Assembly: GCA_937899105.1 (NCBI GenBank)
Contig: CALBPF010000313.1
Coordinates: forward strand, 1-42,133
Direction: 5' to 3'
Length of the DNA: 42,133 bases
Source: an uncultured Flammeovirgaceae bacterium
GTDB taxonomy: Bacteria > Bacteroidota > Bacteroidia > Cytophagales > Cyclobacteriaceae
The notes beneath the pieces were generated by a model. It ran no database searches and had not been told where the DNA came from. It was given only the letters and a program-made list of their open reading frames with translations. Made by a program: the position numbers and the translations under genes. Of the stretch, positions 16,952 through 23,952 are shown in pieces. How positions within the stretch are numbered: the stretch's first letter is position 1; every line of letters starts with the position of its first letter.

Positions 16952-17866
16952 TTAATCTCTAATCAAAGGTAAAGTAGAACATCTCAAGAGGCCTTCCATT
17001 TTAGCCGTCTCTTCATATTTAACGGCTTCCACGGTGAAACCCAGATCTTTAAGAATACCATTCAGTCTCTCGAATCGGATATCAGAAACGATCACATCGG
17101 GGGCTATGGAAAAAACATTGGAGTTCATATCGTACATCTCTTCTTTCGAGATTTGGATCAACTTATCCGGTCCGAAATAATCCACCAAAAAATCGTAGTC
17201 TGCCTCGTTTTTAAAACCTCCTTTGTAAATAATGGCCATGTCATGCCCAATGGGCTGGAAACAGCAATCAAGGTGAAGTGCATTTTCACGCGGATCTTCA
17301 TCCGATTTATTTAGTTCAAAGGCTTTAACCGTACGATTAGGGAATGCATCCTGTAAGAAATCAACCGCTCGTCTGTTAGTTCTGGAGACTATGTATTTAC
17401 TGAAATCTGGCTCCTCAGAATAGCCCACGAAGATGTGTTCGCCCCAGGGCATTACATCGCCGCCTTCTACCCTTGCTCCGTTTGGAACTTCTATTACATG
17501 TTGAGGATCAATCTGATCTATGATATATTTAACACCGTCAACCTCATGTGCCCGGTTGGATAAAATATGAGGAACTACATAAATATTGTCAATCACAAAG
17601 CCGATATCCCTGGAAAAAACCTGATTATAATGTTCAAATACCTGCGGACGATAAACTTCCACGTCATACTTCCCAAGCACATCAGCAAACCCCTCCATTT
17701 CCTCCACCAAGTCCGCCTCAGATGGATATGTTCCATTCAGGATATGGTATTTTGATTTGGGATCGTAAGCCTCATCTAAAGATGGAACTCCACCAAAATC
17801 TTGAGCTGTACCAAGTACGACAGCTCGCAACGCGGATGTTTCATTCTTGACTGAGACGTTGATCAT
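16952..17866 (-). CDS. Arginine-deiminase / amidinotransferase-family enzyme
   Basis: A 304-residue guanidino-group-modifying enzyme, a different branch from its downstream neighbour. Visible active-site elements: QVFSRDIGFVID (82-93), VEGGDVMPWGEH (133-144), His198 (ENALHLDCCFQP), Asn249 (MYDMNSNVFSI) and the nucleophile Cys296 (MEGLLRCSTLPL). The family includes arginine deiminase, dimethylargininase and amidinotransferases. Deimination of arginine to citrulline would feed the CtlX-like enzyme encoded directly after it, but agmatine or a methylated arginine cannot be excluded. It is the first gene of the operon; its ATG at 17866 follows a TAGCTTTG element on the minus strand (17898-17891) that fits the Bacteroidota -7 consensus. 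It is divergent from speA across 156 bp. Confidence 0.78.
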   Translation of the reverse strand: MINVSVKNETSALRAVVLGTAQDFGGVPSLDEAYDPKSKYHILNGTYPSEADLVEEMEGFADVLGKYDVEVYRPQVFEHYNQVFSRDIGFVIDNIYVVPHILSNRAHEVDGVKYIIDQIDPQHVIEVPNGARVEGGDVMPWGEHIFVGYSEEPDFSKYIVSRTNRRAVDFLQDAFPNRTVKAFELNKSDEDPRENALHLDCCFQPIGHDMAIIYKGGFKNEADYDFLVDYFGPDKLIQISKEEMYDMNSNVFSIAPDVIVSDIRFERLNGILKDLGFTVEAVKYEETAKMEGLLRCSTLPLIRD

Positions 17867-17881
17867 AATTTAAGTGGTTTT

Positions 17882-17898
17882 GCAAAGCTGCAAAGCTA
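17882..17898 (-). promoter_or_regulatory. Tandem GCAAAGCT repeat and -7-like element
   Basis: GCAAAGCT occurs twice in perfect tandem on the plus strand (17882-17889 and 17890-17897), ending 16 bp upstream of the arginine-deiminase-like start. Read on the minus strand, 17898-17891 is TAGCTTTG, a full match to the Bacteroidota -7 consensus TAnnTTTG. No convincing -33 element was seen. It is a candidate promoter and possible repressor site for the three-gene operon, inferred from sequence alone. Confidence 0.35.
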
Positions 17899-18022
17899 AA
17901 AATAGCGCACGTCTTTACATAACGGCCAGCTTCATTCTTTTTCGACTCCAACAGTACGCAAAGACGAAATTTATTTGTAAAAAAAAGTACTATTGCAATT
18001 CTCAAAAGACAGTATTGGATAG

Positions 18023-19414
18023 GTGAAAAAATACATCGACCTGATTGATCAAACCTTTGAGTTTCCACAGGAGGAATTTAAAGTTGTTGATAATGAACTG
18101 CGATTCAATGATGTCCCACTCATGGACATTATTGCTGAATATGGCACGCCGCTTAAGCTTACTTATTTACCCAAAATTGGAGAGAAAATTGAACACGTTA
18201 AGACCATATTCAGGAACGCAATAAAAAAACATAAATATGAGGGGACTTACACCTATTGCTATTGCACCAAATCCTCGCATTTTAGTTTTGTTCTGGAAGA
18301 AGCTTTGAAACATGACATTCATATTGAAACGTCCTCCTCATTTGACATACCCATTGTCAAAAAGCTCTTTCAACAAGGCAAGATCACCAAAGATACATTC
18401 GTGATCTGTAATGGATTCAAAAGACCACTTTACAAAGAATACATCACAGAACTTTTAAACGACGGGTTCAGGAACTGTATCCCCATTCTTGATAATTTGA
18501 ATGAGCTGGCTCATTATGAGGAGTATGTTCAAGATAATTACGATGTGGGAATTCGAATAGCAGCCGATGAAGAGCCTAACTTCGAATTTTATACTTCCAG
18601 ACTTGGTATCCGTTACCATGATGTAAACACCGTCTACAGGGCGCAGATCAAGCCGAGTACAAAAGCAAGATTAAAGATTTTGCACTTCTTCATTAACACC
18701 GGTATCAGAGATACCGCCTATTACTGGAGTGAGTTAAGCAGATTTATTTTTAAATATTGCGAACTAAAAAAAGAATGCCCTGAACTCGATACCATTGATA
18801 TTGGAGGTGGATTCCCTATCAAGACTTCCTTAGGCTTCAGCTTTGGTTACAGTTATATGGTGGAGCAAATTATTGAAAACATCAAGTGGGTCTGTGGTAA
18901 GAACAATGTACCCGTCCCTAACATATTTACAGAATTCGGCAGTTACACGGTCGGTGAAAGTGGGGCAATTCTTTACTCCGTTATAGATCAGAAACTACAG
19001 AATGATAAGGAGCTATGGTATATGATTGACGGCTCGTTCATAACCCACTTACCGGATGCATGGGGTTTGAACCAAAAGTATATTTTACTGCCTGTAAATA
19101 AGTGGAACAATATGTACCACAAGGTAAACATAGGAGGGTTGACATGTGACAGTATGGACTATTATAACTCCGAAGCCCATACGAGTGAACTATTCATGCC
19201 GATGGATGAACAGGAGGATAAAAAACCGCTGTATATCGGTTTCTTTCATACTGGCGCTTACCAGGAATCTTTAGGCGGATACGGAGGAATTCAGCACTGC
19301 CTCATCCCTGCACCAAAGCATGTACTAGTTGACAAAGTAAATGGAAAAATTAAGACCACACTTTTTGCCAAAGAGCAAGAAAGTGAGAGCATGTTAAAGA
19401 CACTGGGGTATTAA
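18023..19414 (+). CDS. speA: Arginine decarboxylase, alanine-racemase fold
   Basis: A 463-residue PLP-dependent decarboxylase of fold type III, the short Bacteroidota arginine decarboxylase. It removes CO2 from L-arginine to give agmatine, the first step toward putrescine and spermidine. Lys83 in YCYCTKSSHFSF is the probable PLP lysine; IDIGGGFPIKTSLG (near 260) holds the glycine-rich phosphate site; EFGSYTVGESGA follows; GLTCDSMDYYN (near 375) provides the Cys-Asp substrate-binding pair; and FFHTGAYQESLGGYGG is the conserved C-terminal tyrosine loop. The start is GTG at 18023, giving MKKYIDLIDQTF, with no obvious Shine-Dalgarno sequence. It is divergent from the three-gene operon. A weak inverted repeat (19427-19433 / 19447-19453, TTTAGAT/ATCTAAA) follows the gene. 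No agmatinase gene is adjacent. Confidence 0.85.
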   Translation: MKKYIDLIDQTFEFPQEEFKVVDNELRFNDVPLMDIIAEYGTPLKLTYLPKIGEKIEHVKTIFRNAIKKHKYEGTYTYCYCTKSSHFSFVLEEALKHDIHIETSSSFDIPIVKKLFQQGKITKDTFVICNGFKRPLYKEYITELLNDGFRNCIPILDNLNELAHYEEYVQDNYDVGIRIAADEEPNFEFYTSRLGIRYHDVNTVYRAQIKPSTKARLKILHFFINTGIRDTAYYWSELSRFIFKYCELKKECPELDTIDIGGGFPIKTSLGFSFGYSYMVEQIIENIKWVCGKNNVPVPNIFTEFGSYTVGESGAILYSVIDQKLQNDKELWYMIDGSFITHLPDAWGLNQKYILLPVNKWNNMYHKVNIGGLTCDSMDYYNSEAHTSELFMPMDEQEDKKPLYIGFFHTGAYQESLGGYGGIQHCLIPAPKHVLVDKVNGKIKTTLFAKEQESESMLKTLGY

Positions 19415-19505
19415 TGAACGCCCCCCTTTAGATGATAAACTAGATAATCTAAATCGGTCGCTCAGAATTTTCTGAAGAAAACGAGAAGTTTAAAATGATC
19501 CGCTT

Positions 19506-20015
19506 TTACTGATTCAAGATACGTTTTACCGCTCCTACTAAATTTTCGCTTTTATAGTCTGCATTACTGCTGTCATTATGATCTACTTGAATGGTTTTCA
19601 AGTCAAGCTTTTTTGCGGGAACCAAATCCCTATCTTTGTCTCCCACCATCCAAGATTGGCTAACGTCTACATTAAACCTGGCTATTGCCTTTTCTAACAT
19701 TAACGATCCTGGCTTACGTGTTAAACTCTCCGTAACAGAAGGGTGCCACGGCGCATAGTAAAAAGCATCAATTGTGTGGTTACATCGTTCCTGAATGGCC
19801 TTATGACAGATGTGCATCTCATCTCTGGTATAAATTCCCTGGGCAATACCAGACTGGTTAGTGATAACAATAACCAGATAACCCGATTCTTTTAGCTTAA
19901 GAAGGGATTCTGCCACACCAGACAGGATCTCAAGTCTGTCCAACGAATAAACATAATCAACATAATCCTTGTTTATTACTCCATCACGATCAAGAAAAAC
20001 ACACTTATCACTCAT
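19506..20015 (-). CDS. HAD-IIIA phosphatase, GmhB-like
   Basis: A 169-residue haloacid dehalogenase-superfamily hydrolase of the IIIA/GmhB type. Motif I is FLDRDGVIN (nucleophile Asp9, acid/base Asp11), motif II is VIVITNQSGIAQG, motif III is the lysine in LTRKPGSLML, and motif IV is WMVGDKDRDLVPAKK. GmhB removes the 7-phosphate from heptose bisphosphate during LPS core or S-layer sugar synthesis. The usual zinc loop between motifs II and III (several Cys and a His before the RKP) is missing here: the segment reads YYAPWHPSVTESLTRKP without cysteines. Substrate could therefore be histidinol phosphate or another sugar phosphate. It lies tail-to-tail with speA and divergent from the mannosyltransferase gene. 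Confidence 0.8.
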   Translation of the reverse strand: MSDKCVFLDRDGVINKDYVDYVYSLDRLEILSGVAESLLKLKESGYLVIVITNQSGIAQGIYTRDEMHICHKAIQERCNHTIDAFYYAPWHPSVTESLTRKPGSLMLEKAIARFNVDVSQSWMVGDKDRDLVPAKKLDLKTIQVDHNDSSNADYKSENLVGAVKRILNQ

Positions 20016-20130
20016 TTACTTAAAAGCTTTTAGTCGCCAATGTTACTAAAAAGAAATAAAAGAAGTTAGAAACGTTTCTATTCTATGATTTTTGGTATTT
20101 TCGAGAATACCAGTTCAAAAAAAAGTTAAG

Positions 20131-20871
20131 TTGAACGACAGTCTAGTCATTATACCCACCTATAATGAGAAGGAGAATATTCACCTGATCACAGATGCTG
20201 TTTTCAGTTTGGACAAAAAATTTGATATTCTTATTGTAGATGATAATTCCCCCGACGGGACTGCCCAAATTGTAAAAGATCTCCAGAAAGGAGAATACAA
20301 GGAAAGGTGTCTATACTTACTGGAACGCCAAGGCAAACTGGGTTTGGGAACCGCATATATCGAAGGTTTTCAATACGCAATAGAAAAGGGCTACGATTAC
20401 ATTTTTGAAATGGATGCCGATTTCTCACATAACCCAAAAGATCTGGAAAAGCTTTACGAGGTCTGTGCCGTCAATGGCGCAGACCTGGCTATCGGATCAA
20501 GGTATGTATCGGGTGTTAATGTGGTGAATTGGCCCATGGGTAGAGTGATTATGTCCTACTTTGCCAGTATTTATGTGCGTTTTATTACGGGCATGCCCAT
20601 AAATGACACTACCGCCGGCTTTGTCTGCTTTAAGCGTCATGTGTTAGAAACTATTAACCTGAACAACATTAAGTTTATAGGCTATGCCTTTCAGATCGAG
20701 ATGAAATTCACAGCTATGAAATTTGGTTTTATCCTTCAGGAAGTTCCCATCGTATTTACTGACCGTACACGGGGTAAATCAAAAATGTCAGGTTCAATTT
20801 TCAAAGAGGCTTTCTTTGGTGTCATCCAAATGAAGTTAGGTAGCATATTCAGGAAGTACATTCCTGCTTAG
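20131..20871 (+). CDS. Polyprenol-phosphate mannosyltransferase (DPM1-like GT2)
   Basis: A GT2-family, GT-A fold glycosyltransferase resembling dolichol-phosphate mannose synthase, which moves mannose from GDP-mannose to a polyprenyl phosphate on the cytoplasmic face of the membrane. The fold is complete: SLVIIPTYNEKENI, ILIVDDNSPDGT, GLGTAYIEGFQYA, the DxD metal site FEMDADFSHNP, then AIGSRYV and the C-terminal DRTRGKSKM. No transmembrane domain follows, so it is the soluble DPM1 type. An in-frame TTG at 20092 would add 13 unusual residues; TTG at 20131 gives the family-typical beginning MNDSLVIIPTYNE, so it is preferred, with low certainty. Its stop overlaps a decayed gene on the other strand. 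Confidence 0.83.
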   Translation: MNDSLVIIPTYNEKENIHLITDAVFSLDKKFDILIVDDNSPDGTAQIVKDLQKGEYKERCLYLLERQGKLGLGTAYIEGFQYAIEKGYDYIFEMDADFSHNPKDLEKLYEVCAVNGADLAIGSRYVSGVNVVNWPMGRVIMSYFASIYVRFITGMPINDTTAGFVCFKRHVLETINLNNIKFIGYAFQIEMKFTAMKFGFILQEVPIVFTDRTRGKSKMSGSIFKEAFFGVIQMKLGSIFRKYIPA

Positions 20872-21200
20872 GTTGAGTTCAAAAACTCTCTTAATCTATC
20901 AAACATAGCCTCTACCTCCTTCTTTTGAAGGTGGAAGGCATCATCTTGTTTTACATCGTTAGTGATTCCAATGCTTTTGGGCCTTTTTTAATATTCTTGG
21001 AGTAATATTAAATTCCTTATAGTCTAGTAGTTCTTTTGCAATACGCGATACTTTGTATGAACCAAAAAGATGTAGTTTAAACCACTCCACATAGGATTGG
21101 CTTACATCAAATCTCTCTAAAGCTGACTCCGGGGACTCCTAGGCCATCACCAATGCTAGCAGAAACCCTATATCCTGCCGGTATTTTTACTTTCACTCAT
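20868..21200 (-). pseudogene. Multiply frameshifted gene remnant, family unknown
   Basis: The minus strand holds protein-like stretches in successive frames, so this is a decayed gene. After an ATG at 21200, one frame reads KIPAGYRVSASIGDGLGVPG. Another continues ESPESALERFDVSQSYVEWF, then KLHLFGSYKVSRIAKELLDY and KEFNITPRILKKAQKHWNH, ending at TAA. A third takes over at the A-run near that point: RPKSIGITNDVKQDDAF, then HLQKKEVEAMFDRLREFLNS, ending at TAA 20868-20870, inside the mannosyltransferase stop region. At least two frameshifts separate these pieces. The ALERFDVSQSYVEWFKL segment vaguely recalls the C-terminal helix-turn-helix-like part of ImmA/IrrE proteins, but this is weak. Confidence 0.55.
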
Positions 21201-21204
21201 AGTC

Positions 21205-23916
21205 TCATTCGGTTCGTAAGCTTTTTACAGGATTAACAATAGCCGCCTTTATGCTTTGATAACAGACTGTTACGATTGAAATGGTTATGGCCAAAGCCGC
21301 GGAAAGGACAAAGACCCACCAGCTAATGTTAATTCTATATGAAAAGTCTTCCAGCCACTTGTTCATTACATACCAGCTCAATGGCAAAGAGATGATGATG
21401 GCTAAGCTGACAAGCTTCAAAAAGTTTAAGGATAGCTTAAGGGTTATTTGACTTACCTGAGCGCCCAGTACTTTTCGTATCCCAATTTCCTTTGCACGTC
21501 TCTCGGCATTAAAGGCAGTTAGTCCAAACAAACCCAAACAAGCTATTAAAATAGACAAGGTGGTAAAAATGATAAATATTCTACCCAGTTGGGCATCAGC
21601 CTTGTAGGTGTCATTAAACGATTCATCCATGAAGTAATAGTTAAAGGGTTGCCCGGGGCATATTTTTTTCCAGACCTCCTCAATTTCAGCAATGGGCTGA
21701 GAAAATTCTCCGACTTCTAGTTTTACCATCATTCTTTTTGCGTCCTGCCCCAGGCGAAAACTAAGGCCATTGATATTATTTCTCAGTGATTCAAAATGAA
21801 AATTCTTTACCACCCCTATGACCGTGTAGAATTTCATATTCTCTTTATCCGGTCTGTGGAAATCATTTGTCACCCTCATGCCAATGGCTTCTTCGGCAGA
21901 GACGCCAAACATTGGTAGCGCTGACTCATTGATTATCAATGCGCTGGAATCTGTGGCGAACGCTCTATTGAAATTTCGCCCTTCGATAAGCTCCAGATTA
22001 AGTGTGGTGACATAGTCATAATCAATCCTCCAGTTTCCAATAATTACAGCGTCCATTGACTCCAGTATGCCTTCCTGAAAAAAGGTGGTCCCATTACGGG
22101 CTGAAGGTGTGGGCAGAAAACTACTTAGCGAGACAGAGGAAACATTGCCTATCTTCTGAACCTCTTGCTTTAATGCTTCTCTCTGAGACCCAGCCGCATT
22201 TATGTTGTCAACAATTAATATTTGATCCTTCTTATAACCCAGATCTTTGTTTTGAATAAAACTCAACTGTTGATAAACAACTAGGGTTCCAACAATCAAA
22301 AACACAGAAATTGCAAACTGAAAAACAACAAGGACATTTCTAACACGGCTGCCGCCTCCTCGATTTTGAGAGTTCTTTAGAACTTCTGCTGATTTGAAAC
22401 GTGACAACATAAACGCTGGATAACTGCCTGAAAGAAATGCCAATGTAATTGTTGATAGAGTTAGAACAATCCAGAAAATTGGATTTTGGAAGGGAAGCGC
22501 TATTTGCTTACCAGCCAGTTCATTGAAGTATGGCAGCGCGATCAAAACGATAACAATAGCCAGCCCTAAAGATAAAAAGGAGATTACGCCGGCCTCAGTC
22601 AGAAATTGTCTAATAAGACCGACTCTGCTCGAACCTAAAGTTTTACGCACTCCAACCTCTTTGGCCCTTTTTAAAGAATAAGCAGTAGAAAGATTCATGA
22701 AGTTGACAGAAGCTAATAGAATTAAAAAGAATCCAATAGCTGATAATATGTAGACGTTTTGAATATCACTATTTATGTTGAACTCACTTTCCCTGTCTCT
22801 TGAATGAAGGTGTATGTCAGTTAGGGGCATGGCTCCAAAATTTAAATAGTTACCTGTTTCCTGATTGGAGGCCCTCGCACTTTCGACAGTCAAACCTGGT
22901 ACAAATGTCATTGCCCATGGGATCAAATATCGCTCGTTAACTGTACCAAGATAGTCTTTCAGGTGTTCTGGACTGGCCTCCTTTCTCAATTTGACAAACG
23001 TTGGAAAGCTCCAATTATTCCAAGCTAGGCTTTTTGAATTCTCGTAACTAGATAAGGACATAAAAATCCTGTAGTCCCTTAGGAAAGAGTTTTAAGGCAT
23101 ATCTTCAACAACGCCTGTCACCAGGTATTCATCCCCGTCATCAACTAACAGGGATTTGCCCAGGGCTTCTATGGTTCCAAAATAATCTTCCGCTGCCTTT
23201 TGGGTCAAAACCAACGATTTAGGTTGCTTCAATGCCGTATTGAGGTCCCCTTCCAAAAGCTGAATCTCAAACATCTCAAAGAAAGTAGAATCAACAGCTG
23301 TAACCTTATCCTCCTTTGTATTCAAATCATCATCACGCTTCTTTAGTAGGACGCTGGCTACTTCTCTAAACCTTGTAACTAGCGTCTGATGCGGGTAATC
23401 CTGTCTGATTACATCGGCCAACGGCCCGGAAACAGCCGCATGTTTGGTGACTTCACCTGCAGTTTTATTATCAATATGGACCCTGTAAATACGTTCTGCA
23501 TCAGCAAAGACATTAGCCTTGTCATAATTCAGCTCATTATATATGAATAGGGAGATTAGTAAACCTCCGGCCATTCCAACCGCTAAGCCGAAGGTATTAA
23601 GAAAAGTAAAGAAGGGTTGCTTTGTAAAGCTTCTCAAAGCCACTTTTAAGTAATTGGAGTACATCGTCAATCCAAGCCTTGAAGTTATATTCTGTGGTCG
23701 TTGATTTAGGAATTCCTCATCAGCCATGTTGGGTACTTCTCCAAATTCTTCCACAGCCGTATCAAAGGCAGATCGCTCCGAATGACCTTCTTTAATTAAA
23801 TCGTCAATGTGATCTTTAAGATGTAGCTCCATCTCATGCAAAGAGGCGGCATCAAACGCTCTGTGCTTGCGAAATTGCTTCAACCATTGTTTTATTGATT
23901 TTTCTAAATCGAACAT
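21205..23916 (-). pseudogene. FtsX/MacB-type permease broken by one in-frame stop
   Basis: One continuous frame of about 904 codons is interrupted by a single TAA at 23092-23094. The first part (274 aa, from ATG 23916) holds the N-terminal prefix domain (SLHEMELHLKDHIDDLIKEG, EFGEVPNMADEEF), the first membrane helix and part of the MacB periplasmic domain, ending YLVTGVVEDMP. After the stop the frame resumes with NSFLRDYRIFMSLSSYENS and carries the remaining periplasmic domains and membrane helices (GVRKTLGSSRVGLIRQFL; GIRKVLGAQVSQITLKLS) to the normal end NPVKSLRTE. In the paralogous permease just upstream a lysine occupies the matching place, so AAA to TAA is the likely change. Reinitiation at ATG 23061 could make a 618-residue fragment. 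Family role: orphan ABC permease for efflux or envelope stress. Confidence 0.8.
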
Positions 23917-23952
23917 AGATGTGCTATTTTATTTATTCTTTTACCGGTCCCT

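Noticed and set aside
16952..17866. Agmatine deiminase (AguA) assignment
   Set aside because: The overall pattern (EGGDVMPWGEH, GLLRCSTLPL) fits the ADI/DDAH branch better than the peptidylarginine-deiminase-like AguA family.
19462..19475. Perfect inverted repeat TCAGAA-TT-TTCTGA between speA and the HAD gene
   Set aside because: Short and without a T-run; too weak to call a terminator or operator.
23092..23094. Programmed readthrough of the TAA in the FtsX permease
   Set aside because: No readthrough signal or conserved context is visible; a point mutation or read error is simpler.
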